Source: Petrotoga sp. UBA5851 (GTDB lineage Bacteria > Thermotogota > Thermotogae > Petrotogales > Petrotogaceae). From it: DNA of 15,104 bases. The notes beneath the pieces are model-generated. The model was not told the DNA's origin. It saw nothing but the letters and a program-made list of their open reading frames with translations, and searched no databases. The stretch is from positions 28,487 to 43,590 of the forward strand of contig DJGH01000068.1 of NCBI GenBank assembly GCA_002431635.1, in the 5' to 3' direction. A program made the translations under genes and the position numbers. Positions 1-6,095 of this stretch are shown here, one piece after another (within the stretch, counting starts at the first letter, position 1; the number at the start of each line of letters is the position of its first letter).

Positions 1-273
1 TTTTTTTGACAAAGGGGGGAACCTAGGATCCTTTGTGGCGGCAGATACCGCATTCTCAAGTATTTCTTCGCAAAGACTGCTGTATACCGGTTCTATGGTT
101 CCTATACATCCTCTTAGTTCGCCGCTTATAGTATGTAGTGAGACAAAGCAAGCGGCAGTTCTTACGAACAGGTCTTCCGGAAGATCAGATGAAGGCTGTG
201 CCTTCATTTCTGAAAGCACATAAGTTTCAATAACTTTTATTGCCCATTTTACATAAGGATGCTCTCCTATCAT
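1..273 (-). CDS. AMMECR1-domain protein, N-terminal part (partial, runs off left edge)
   Basis: The minus strand is open from an ATG at 273-271 to the left edge, giving 91 codons with no stop. The translation has hallmarks of the AMMECR1 family: SGELRGCIGTIEP at residues 50-62, then ENAVSAATKDPRFPPL at 73-88. The start is supported by GGAGGG seven bases upstream of the ATG and by an extended -10 promoter about 35 bases further out. AMMECR1-domain proteins are widespread but biochemically uncharacterised; in many prokaryotes they are found as part A of the AmmeMemoRadiSam set, next to a Memo-like protein and a radical SAM enzyme. Those partners, if present, lie outside the window. No signal peptide or membrane segment is visible, so it is probably cytoplasmic. 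The family call is firm and the function is unknown. Confidence 0.88.
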   Translation of the reverse strand, partial: MIGEHPYVKWAIKVIETYVLSEMKAQPSSDLPEDLFVRTAACFVSLHTISGELRGCIGTIEPVYSSLCEEILENAVSAATKDPRFPPLSKK

Positions 274-308
274 GTCAATCCCTCCACAGCGAAAAGGATA
301 TTTATATA

Positions 309-317
309 ATTATAGCA
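309..317 (-). promoter_or_regulatory. Extended -10 promoter for the AMMECR1-domain gene
   Basis: On the minus strand the sequence reads TGC-TATAAT, with TATAAT at 314-309 and the TGn extension at 317-315. I see no good -35 hexamer at 16-18 bases, which fits an extended -10 promoter. Transcription would start near 302, leaving a leader of roughly 30 bases before the ATG at 273. Confidence 0.55.
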
Positions 318-377
318 TAAAGTCAGTCTTCCTTCTATGTAATGTAAAAGCGCATGTTGCAATATAACGATTGCTTA

Positions 378-406
378 TTGATAATTAAATTCATTTATTA
401 TATAAT
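378..406 (+). promoter_or_regulatory. Sigma-70-type promoter for the cheX-atp cluster
   Basis: TTGATA (378-383) and TATAAT (401-406) are separated by exactly 17 bases, one mismatch from the housekeeping consensus. Transcription should start near 413, so the leader before the cheX ATG at 430 is only about 17 bases and is mostly the ribosome binding site. I found no comparable promoter further into the cluster, so this is likely to be the main promoter for all eleven genes. No operator-like inverted repeat was noticed around it. Confidence 0.75.
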
Positions 407-429
407 TTAAGTTATGAGGAGGTGAGCTT

Positions 430-897
430 ATGCTTGATGTTAAGATAATCAACGCAACTCTGGATGCTTTGAAAGTAGCCTTTGTAACAGCGGCAAAAAC
501 GGATTTCAAAGTTCAAAAACCGCTTATGGTAAAAGAAGTTGAAAGAATCTATGATGTAATAACGGTCATAGGGTTTAACGGGGCTATAGACGGAAATCTT
601 GTTTATGCGGTAAAACGTGAGGGTGCCATAATCATAGTAAACAATATGATGTCAGGGATGCTTGAGATCAACAGTCTTGACGAAATGGCTCTTTCAGCTA
701 TAAGCGAACTTGGAAATATGGTTTCCGGTTCAATAGCCATGAGTCTTGAAAAGATAGGCTACAGTATCAATATCACTCCTCCATCTGTTATCACAGGAAA
801 AGACCTTCAGGTTCTTTCGGAAGGAACTATTCTGAAGTTCCCCGGCATAATTCATGATGAAACAGAGATGGGTGTTTTCCTGGCAATGAAAACATGA
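430..897 (+). CDS. cheX: CheY-P phosphatase CheX
   Basis: This 155-residue protein belongs to the CheC/CheX/FliY family, which removes the phosphate from the chemotaxis response regulator CheY-P and so resets the flagellar switch. The family's active-site pattern, (S/D)-x3-E-x2-N-x3-G, is present once as S89, E93, N96 and G100 in SAISELGNMVSG. A single active-site helix and the short length point to CheX rather than CheC or FliY, which carry two such helices. No membrane segment is visible, so it should be cytoplasmic. The ATG is preceded by AGGAGGTGA, a very strong ribosome binding site. Its TGA stop overlaps the ATG of atpZ by four bases, so the two genes are probably translationally coupled. 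A chemotaxis gene heading an ATP synthase operon is unusual outside this lineage. Confidence 0.9.
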   Translation: MLDVKIINATLDALKVAFVTAAKTDFKVQKPLMVKEVERIYDVITVIGFNGAIDGNLVYAVKREGAIIIVNNMMSGMLEINSLDEMALSAISELGNMVSGSIAMSLEKIGYSINITPPSVITGKDLQVLSEGTILKFPGIIHDETEMGVFLAMKT

Positions 898-1172
898 AAA
901 GCTTTGATCCAAAAATTTTTACACAGTCTAACAGCGTATTGAACTTTGCTTTGATAGTGCTTTCCAACATTTTTGTCAGCTTTTTTATAGGTCAATGGAT
1001 ATCTTCCTTAACCAAAAGTGTTGTATGGACTATAGTATTTCTTTTTTTAGGGGTAATATCAGGTCTTTACTGTGGAATAAAAGAACTTATAAGAGAGGCT
1101 GAAAAGTATGAGGGATCTGGAAAGAAAAATGCTGGAGATGATAAAAAAGATAGCTCTTCTTTCCGTGGCTGA
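894..1172 (+). CDS. atpZ: AtpZ, F0F1 ATP synthase accessory membrane protein (ATPase gene 1 family)
   Basis: The 92-residue product has two predicted membrane helices, at about residues 16-36 and 43-61, with a G-Q-W motif at the end of the first and a glycine-rich second helix (FLGVISGLYCG). This is the usual layout of the small AtpZ protein that precedes atpI in many atp operons. AtpZ and AtpI have been proposed to aid c-ring assembly or Mg2+/Ca2+ supply; the exact job is unsettled. The tail after residue 70 is highly charged and low in complexity (GSGKKNAGDDKKDSSSFRG), and this is the stretch that overlaps atpI in another frame. The start overlaps the cheX stop as ATGA. The assignment rests on position, size and topology more than on residue identity. 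Confidence 0.72.
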   Translation: MKSFDPKIFTQSNSVLNFALIVLSNIFVSFFIGQWISSLTKSVVWTIVFLFLGVISGLYCGIKELIREAEKYEGSGKKNAGDDKKDSSSFRG

Positions 1173-1446
1173 GTTTATTCTTCTAGTATTCTTCTTTAAG
1201 CTCTATTCCTTTTGGGTTTTCTGGGGGAGCTTGGGTGCCATACTCGGTATAATGCTTATGGTTGAAGATATTAAGAAGATGCCTTATGTCAAATGGAAAA
1301 AAATCCCTCTGGGTTATTTAATCAGATACTTTGTTTATGGTATAATCTTAACTGTCGGGGCTTTGGTTGATGTTCGTGCCTTGATGATTTCTTTTGTCGG
1401 CATCATGAACATGAAGATAGTTCCTTTTCTTTCATACAAACAGTAG
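1108..1446 (+). CDS. atpI: ATP synthase protein I (AtpI)
   Basis: The 112-residue product has a short charged N-terminus and four hydrophobic segments, at about residues 15-31, 34-51, 68-86 and 90-107, matching the four-helix AtpI family. It lies directly before atpB, the usual place for atpI. AtpI is thought to help assemble the c ring, and many ATP synthases work without it. The start chosen is the ATG at 1108, with GAGAGG about ten bases upstream. This makes the gene overlap atpZ by 65 bases in another frame. Later ATGs at 1129 and 1138 would shorten the overlap to about 44 or 35 bases and remove only part of the charged N-terminus, so the exact start is uncertain. The gene itself is well supported by open length, topology and context. 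Confidence 0.78.
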   Translation: MRDLERKMLEMIKKIALLSVAEFILLVFFFKLYSFWVFWGSLGAILGIMLMVEDIKKMPYVKWKKIPLGYLIRYFVYGIILTVGALVDVRALMISFVGIMNMKIVPFLSYKQ

Positions 1447-1453
1447 GGGTGAT
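1445..1453 (+). promoter_or_regulatory. Ribosome binding site that sets the atpB start
   Basis: AGGGGTGAT sits four bases before the TTG at 1458. The longer reading frame would start at GTG 1449, which lies inside this site and so is unlikely to be used. Confidence 0.7.
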
Positions 1454-1457
1454 TTCT

Positions 1458-2288
1458 TTGATTAACGAAAAAGTAACAAAGTACCTTATCATAGTATTTC
1501 TAAGCCTCTATATCGTTCTTGGGATAGTTAACCTTTTTGTTTTCAACTCGGAACTCTCCGGGGTAGGTCAGAGGTGGATTGTTTCCATAAACGGAAAAAC
1601 AGGCTTTATGAATGAAGTCAACCCGATGACTCTGATAATGTCTTTTGCTATTATGATCGGGCTGATAATTTTTGCCAGTACCGTAAAGTTCAGACTCGTA
1701 CCGGAAAAGAAACGTCAGACGGTATTCGAACTGCTCTTTGAATTTTATTGGAGTATAGTCGAAGATGCTGTTCCGAATCCCAAGTACAGAAAGCCTGTTT
1801 TCATATTAGGTGTTTCTTTTTTTCTTTATGTTCTGGTTTCAAATCTTTTGGGAGGAATGCCCGGAATAAGTGTTTCACCTCTTTCCAACGGCAAGGTATC
1901 AGTTGAGATGTTCACAGATACTTGGTATACTCCAACCTCGGATCTGAACGTGAATGCTGCGTATGCTATTTCCGTGCTTATTATCAGCCATGTGTTTTCT
2001 GCCCATTCCAAGGGCGTATGGAAATGGTTTAAAGGTTTTTTTGAACCGATAGTGTTTCTTCTTCCGTTAAATATCATAGGAGAGATTGCAAAACCCATAT
2101 CACATTCGGTAAGGCTTTTCGGTAATATCATGGGCGGAGGAATACTTGTGCTTATAGTCAGCTATATGCTTAAGTACTTCCTTATTCCTGTTTTTCTCTG
2201 GGGATTTTTCGGATGGTTTGTCGGTCTCATACAGGCGTTTGTTTTTTCCTTGTTGGCAATAGCATATATAGGTTCAGCAGTAGAATAA
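1458..2288 (+). CDS. atpB: F0F1 ATP synthase subunit a
   Basis: Subunit a is the stator membrane protein that forms the two half-channels carrying ions to and from the c ring. From a TTG start the protein is 276 residues, a normal length. The essential arginine is R219 in SHSVRLFGNI, followed by the expected long hydrophobic helices (GGGILVLIVSYML and LIQAFVFSLLAIAYIG). Earlier features include the conserved RKPVFILGVSFFLYVLVSNLLGGMPG stretch around residues 111-136. The start is TTG 1458 because a good ribosome binding site stands just before it and because GTG 1449 falls inside that site. The gene begins 11 bases after atpI and is followed by atpE after 27 bases. Given the c subunit, the ion is probably Na+. 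Confidence 0.96.
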   Translation: MINEKVTKYLIIVFLSLYIVLGIVNLFVFNSELSGVGQRWIVSINGKTGFMNEVNPMTLIMSFAIMIGLIIFASTVKFRLVPEKKRQTVFELLFEFYWSIVEDAVPNPKYRKPVFILGVSFFLYVLVSNLLGGMPGISVSPLSNGKVSVEMFTDTWYTPTSDLNVNAAYAISVLIISHVFSAHSKGVWKWFKGFFEPIVFLLPLNIIGEIAKPISHSVRLFGNIMGGGILVLIVSYMLKYFLIPVFLWGFFGWFVGLIQAFVFSLLAIAYIGSAVE

Positions 2289-2315
2289 AAAAGACTAAGG
2301 GAGGTCAGATAAGTT

Positions 2316-2615
2316 ATGGAAAATTACAGCATTGTAGAAGCCTTGAAATTGGTTTTAGCAAACGGCAACATGCTCGCATGGGGATTATATTATATGGGTA
2401 AGTTCATAGGAACCGGAATATGTATGGGTATAGGAGCTATCGGTCCTGGAGTCGGCGAAGGAGAAACCGGAGCACACGCTATGGATGCTATGGCAAGGCA
2501 GCCTGAAATGGTTGGTTCAATAAGGATAAACATGCTTTTGGCTATGGCCGTTGCAGAATCAACAGGTCTTTATTCGCTTGTTATTGCTCTTATAATGCTT
2601 TTTGTTCTTCCTTAA
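2316..2615 (+). CDS. atpE: F0F1 ATP synthase subunit c (Na+-type, two-carboxylate)
   Basis: Subunit c forms the rotor ring and carries the transported ion. The product is 99 residues: an N-terminal stretch, a first helix (about 24-46), the conserved loop R61-Q62-P63 and a second helix (about 70-97). The ion-site glutamate is E81 in AVAESTG, followed by S82 and T83; this E-S-T motif is the known Na+ signature of Ilyobacter and Propionigenium. In GPGVGEG the position equivalent to Ilyobacter Q32 is a glutamate, E48, exactly 33 residues before E81. That two-glutamate pattern is described for the Na+-coupled ring of Fusobacterium nucleatum. The N-terminus is about 15 residues longer than usual. 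The ATG is preceded by GGGAGGTCAG, a strong ribosome binding site in keeping with the high copy number of c. Confidence 0.97.
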   Translation: MENYSIVEALKLVLANGNMLAWGLYYMGKFIGTGICMGIGAIGPGVGEGETGAHAMDAMARQPEMVGSIRINMLLAMAVAESTGLYSLVIALIMLFVLP

Positions 2616-2619
2616 AAAA

Positions 2620-2634
2620 GGAAGGAAATCTTCC
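2620..2634 (+). other. Small hairpin after atpE
   Basis: GGAAG (2620-2624) and CTTCC (2630-2634) can pair around a five-base loop just past the atpE stop and before the atpF ribosome binding site. There is no U-run after it, so it is not a terminator. It could protect the 3' end of an atpE message segment. The stem is only five pairs and may be chance. Confidence 0.3.
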
Positions 2635-2652
2635 TGAAAGGAGGAGATCGCT

Positions 2653-3147
2653 TTGATAAATTTTAATTTGACATCGATTGTAAATTTGGTTGGATTTATA
2701 TTTTTTGTGCTTATTCTATACAAGCTTCTTTACAAACCTTTTCTGGATGTTGTGGCCAAAAGGAAGGAGATAATTTCCAAAAGCCTTAGCGATGCTGAAA
2801 AAGCCAAGCTCGACTCCGAAAAGATAAAAGAAGACATGGAAAAAGAAATAAAGGATCTTAAGAGTGCCAGAGATGAAAAGATCCTTCAAGCCGAGGTTCA
2901 GGCAAAAGCTATTGTTGATGAGGCAAAGAAACAGGCCTTGGTGGAAAAGGAGAGAATCATATTAAAAGCCGAACAGGAAGCTTCTGAACTTAAAGAAAAG
3001 GCTGCACTCGAGATTCAGTCGAATGTTGTAAGGCTTGCAGTTACCATAAGTGCAATGATTCTTAAAGAAAAAGTTGATGTGAAAGCCAACGAAGAACTTG
3101 CCAGGAGGGCTATGCAGGCTTTGAACAATAAAGGGGAATCATTATGA
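2653..3147 (+). CDS. atpF: F0F1 ATP synthase subunit b
   Basis: Subunit b is the peripheral stalk that holds F1 to subunit a. The 164-residue product has one N-terminal membrane helix (residues 8-25, VNLVGFIFFVLILYKLL), the conserved YKPFLD turn, and then a long, highly charged helical region of repeating A/E/K residues that should form a right-handed coiled coil. It begins with TTG at 2653, preceded by AAAGGAGGAG at good spacing; no ATG or GTG lies near. The stop overlaps the atpH ATG as ATGA, so b and delta, which contact each other in the stalk, are likely to be translationally coupled. Only one b gene is present, so the stalk should be a b2 homodimer. Confidence 0.95.
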   Translation: MINFNLTSIVNLVGFIFFVLILYKLLYKPFLDVVAKRKEIISKSLSDAEKAKLDSEKIKEDMEKEIKDLKSARDEKILQAEVQAKAIVDEAKKQALVEKERIILKAEQEASELKEKAALEIQSNVVRLAVTISAMILKEKVDVKANEELARRAMQALNNKGESL

Positions 3148-3698
3148 AGGCTTCCTACTCTTTAGCTTTCAGATATTCAAAAGCCTTTGTCGAGTTTCTT
3201 TCGCAAAACAATAAGATAAATGCACTTGACAGCTATATAGAGATATTGAAGACACTGGATAAAAAAATCCAGCAGGATGAAGAGTTTTCAAATCTTTTCA
3301 AAAATCCCGTAATATCTCAAAAACACGTTCTAAACAAGACTCTTGAATATCTTGACAAGAGCGGTGATGAGATCCTGAGCAAATTTTTATCTCTTATTAT
3401 AGAAAATAAAAGGCAGGAGCTTCTTGCCAATATAATAAGGCATCTGAGAGTACACAGTCTCAATATGAAAAGACTTGTCCGTGTAAAACTTACAACAGCC
3501 AAAGAGCTTTCAAATGAAACCAAAGATTTGATTTTTGAAACAATAACCAAGAAAACGGGAAGAAAGATAAGCATATCTTATACACTTGATGAATCCCTGA
3601 TCGGAGGTATTCAAATGGAGTTTGACGATAAGCTTTTCGATTATTCCGTTAAAGGTTATCTTGACAGCATAATCAGAGATGTTTCCTCCCGGGGGTGA
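3144..3698 (+). CDS. atpH: F0F1 ATP synthase subunit delta
   Basis: Subunit delta (OSCP-like) caps the F1 hexamer and ties it to the b stalk. The 184-residue product matches the family in length and pattern: an N-terminal helical domain beginning ASYSLAFRYSKAFVEF, the LSLIIENKRQELLANII segment near residues 85-102, and a C-terminal part with V(R)VKLTTAKELS and the DESLIGGIQMEFDDKLFDYSVKGYLD stretch (149-174) typical of delta. The ATG overlaps the atpF stop by four bases, and the gene ends six bases before the atpA start. The ribosome binding site for atpA (GGGGGTGA) overlaps the atpH stop. Confidence 0.95.
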   Translation: MKASYSLAFRYSKAFVEFLSQNNKINALDSYIEILKTLDKKIQQDEEFSNLFKNPVISQKHVLNKTLEYLDKSGDEILSKFLSLIIENKRQELLANIIRHLRVHSLNMKRLVRVKLTTAKELSNETKDLIFETITKKTGRKISISYTLDESLIGGIQMEFDDKLFDYSVKGYLDSIIRDVSSRG

Positions 3699-3704
3699 AA
3701 TACT

Positions 3705-5222
3705 TTGCAAATAAATCCTGAAGAACTTACAAAAGTCTTAAGTGAAAAGATAAAAGACTATGAAAGTGCTGAAATAAAGGAAGTAGGATGGATAATGCAG
3801 GTAGGAGACGGAATTGTCCGTGCCTACGGCATGAAAGATGTAATGTATAATGAGCTAGTAGAAATAGAAACCAACGATAAATCTGTTGTATCAGGGCTTG
3901 CGATGAACCTTGAAGAAGACAACGTCGGAATAATAACTCTTGGAGATTACAAAAAAATTGAAGAGGGTAATAAAGTAACCAGAACTGGCCGAATAATAGA
4001 AATTCCTGTCGGCAATGCTCTTTTGGGAAGGGTTGTCAATCCTCTGGGTATACCTCTTGACGGAAAAGGTCCTATAAAATCAGAGACTTTTTACCCTATA
4101 GAGAGAAAAGCAACCGGAGTAGTTTCCAGAAAACCTGTTGATACACCTTTACAGACAGGTCTGAAAATAATTGACACACTCATTCCGATAGGACGCGGTC
4201 AGAGAGAACTTATAATAGGCGACAGGCAGACAGGAAAAACTGCGATAGCTATAGATACAATAATCAACCAGAAAGGTAAGAATGTCTACTGTATTTACGT
4301 GGCGATAGGTCAAAAATCTTCAGTGGTCGCAAGAATAGTGGATAAGCTTGAACAGTATGGAGCCATGGACTACACGACTGTGGTGGTTGCAGGTGCAGGA
4401 GATCCGCCTTCATTGCTTTATCTTGCTCCTTATGCAGGTGCTGCTCTTGGTGAATACTTTATGTTCAACGGAAAAGATGCTCTTGTAGTCTACGATGATC
4501 TTTCAAAACATGCTACGGCATACAGGGAAGTTTCGCTTCTTCTGAGAAGGCCGCCAGGAAGAGAAGCTTATCCGGGTGATGTATTCTATCTGCATTCCAG
4601 ACTCCTGGAAAGAGCTGCAAGGCTTAACGAAGCGAGCGGTGGAGGTTCGTTGACTGCTCTGCCTATAATAGAAACGCAGGCGAACGATATTTCTGCGTAT
4701 ATACCTACCAACGTTATATCAATAACGGACGGTCAGATCTATCTTGAACCTTCGTTGTTTTACGCCGGATTCAGGCCTGCCGTGAATATAGGTCTTTCGG
4801 TTTCAAGGGTCGGCGGTGCGGCACAGACCAAAGCAATAAAAAAAGTCGCCGGAAGTCTTAAGCTTGATCTTGCACAGTACAGAGATCTTGAATCTTTTAC
4901 GCAGTTTGCTACAGATCTTGATGAAAGTACAAGAAAGCAGCTGATAAGAGGAGAGAAGCTGCAGGAACTTCTCAAACAGCTTCAGTATTCTCCTATGGAG
5001 GTTCAGGAACAGGTTATAGTTCTCTACTGTGGTGTAAATGGATATGTTGATGATATTGAAACAACTAAAATAAGCCGATTTGAAAAAGAGTTCATTCATT
5101 TCATGAAGCATAATAAAACTGCTCTGATGAATGAGATTGCCTTTAAGAAAGAACTTTCGGACAAGATGCTTGAAGAACTTAAAAAAGCTGTTGAAGAGTT
5201 CAAAAAGAGTTTTGTCTCTTGA
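3705..5222 (+). CDS. atpA: F0F1 ATP synthase subunit alpha
   Basis: Alpha is the non-catalytic nucleotide-binding subunit of the F1 hexamer. The 505-residue product is full length. The P-loop is GDRQTGKT (residues 172-179), the catalytic-site arginine finger is R368 in SVSRVGGAAQ, and the conserved RRPPGREAYPGDVFYLHSRLLERAA block runs from 281 to 305. The Walker B region is DALVVYDDLSKHA (258-270). Translation begins at TTG 3705, six bases after GGGGGTGAA; the frame has no better upstream start. The gene sits six bases after atpH and 16 bases before atpG. A TTG start for a subunit needed in three copies is notable, though the ribosome binding site is strong. Confidence 0.98.
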   Translation: MQINPEELTKVLSEKIKDYESAEIKEVGWIMQVGDGIVRAYGMKDVMYNELVEIETNDKSVVSGLAMNLEEDNVGIITLGDYKKIEEGNKVTRTGRIIEIPVGNALLGRVVNPLGIPLDGKGPIKSETFYPIERKATGVVSRKPVDTPLQTGLKIIDTLIPIGRGQRELIIGDRQTGKTAIAIDTIINQKGKNVYCIYVAIGQKSSVVARIVDKLEQYGAMDYTTVVVAGAGDPPSLLYLAPYAGAALGEYFMFNGKDALVVYDDLSKHATAYREVSLLLRRPPGREAYPGDVFYLHSRLLERAARLNEASGGGSLTALPIIETQANDISAYIPTNVISITDGQIYLEPSLFYAGFRPAVNIGLSVSRVGGAAQTKAIKKVAGSLKLDLAQYRDLESFTQFATDLDESTRKQLIRGEKLQELLKQLQYSPMEVQEQVIVLYCGVNGYVDDIETTKISRFEKEFIHFMKHNKTALMNEIAFKKELSDKMLEELKKAVEEFKKSFVS

Positions 5223-5238
5223 TGGGCGGTGATATTTA

Positions 5239-6075
5239 ATGGGAAGAGGTAAACTCAGAACCATCAAGAACCGTATTGATTCTACCAAGTCAACCATGAA
5301 GATCACCAAAGCGATGGAAATGGTTGCTTCTGCAAGAATAAACAGGGTTAACAGGACAATAGAGCCTGTAAGAACCTATGCCAGATATGCCAAATCGGTG
5401 CTGAGCAAGGTTAAACCTGAAACAGACAATAAGTTTTTTAAACAGTCCGAAGGTACGCTTATCTTTGCGGTAACGACAGATATGGGATTGTGTGGGTCGT
5501 TTAACTCTGATATCGTATCTTTTGCGCGAAACCGGGCATCAGAGATTTCAGATTTCAAAGGTTTTTACGTTGTCGGATCAAAAGGAACTGCTGATTTTAC
5601 AAGCGGCAGCAAGATACTTCTTTCAAGAACCAAGCTTTATGATATTCCTGGTCCGGACTCTGCGAAGCTTGTACTGGAAGATCTTCTGTCACTGCGGGAA
5701 AAGTATTCCTGCGGCAAAATCGAAGTTGTATACGGCGAGTTCAGAAATGCCCTTATTCAGAGACCAAAATGTGTTCAGCTCCTTCCTATACAGTATGAGG
5801 GAAAAGAAACGGCATCATATGAATACGAGCCGACAGATGAAAAACTTATTGATGAGATTGCTTATCTGTACATGCTTTCACAGGTGTATACTCTCATATT
5901 TGAAACTAAGGTAAGCGAGTATTACGCAAGAAGAAATGCCATGAAAAATGCGACAGACAATGCCCAGAACCTCATAGGGGATCTTACGCTTGCTTACAAC
6001 AAAATGCGTCAGGATTCAATAACCCAAGAGTTAATAGAAATAGTTAATGGAGCCCAGGCTCTTAAACAAGAGTGA
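5239..6075 (+). CDS. atpG: F0F1 ATP synthase subunit gamma
   Basis: Gamma is the central shaft that rotates in the alpha3 beta3 hexamer and couples to the c ring. The 278-residue product begins with the family signature, RTIKNRIDSTKSTMKITKAMEMVASARI (residues 7-34), and ends with the matching C-terminal helix ARRNAMKNATDNAQNLIGDLTLAYNKMRQDSITQELIEIVNGAQAL (230-275). The Rossmann-like middle domain contains TTDMGLCGSFN near residue 80. The ATG follows GGCGGTGAT with six bases between. The length is slightly below the usual 285-290, with no sign of a break. Confidence 0.96.
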   Translation: MGRGKLRTIKNRIDSTKSTMKITKAMEMVASARINRVNRTIEPVRTYARYAKSVLSKVKPETDNKFFKQSEGTLIFAVTTDMGLCGSFNSDIVSFARNRASEISDFKGFYVVGSKGTADFTSGSKILLSRTKLYDIPGPDSAKLVLEDLLSLREKYSCGKIEVVYGEFRNALIQRPKCVQLLPIQYEGKETASYEYEPTDEKLIDEIAYLYMLSQVYTLIFETKVSEYYARRNAMKNATDNAQNLIGDLTLAYNKMRQDSITQELIEIVNGAQALKQE

Positions 6076-6083
6076 CGGGCCAC

Positions 6084-6091
6084 GGGGGTGA
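6084..6091 (+). promoter_or_regulatory. Ribosome binding site that sets the atpD start
   Basis: GGGGGTGA lies four bases before GTG 6096. The frame is open back to a GTG at 6072 that overlaps the atpG stop, but that codon has no good Shine-Dalgarno sequence and would add eight residues (MTGHGGDF) not typical of beta subunits. Confidence 0.7.
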
Positions 6092-6095
6092 CTTT

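Noticed and set aside
35..223. A 62-residue open frame on the plus strand
   Set aside because: It lies wholly antisense to the AMMECR1-domain gene, which has clear family motifs, and has no ribosome binding site or recognisable domain.
4803..5309. A 168-residue minus-strand open frame across the atpA/atpG junction
   Set aside because: It is antisense to two certain genes, and its composition (rich in F, L, S, K) is what the shadow of these reading frames would give.
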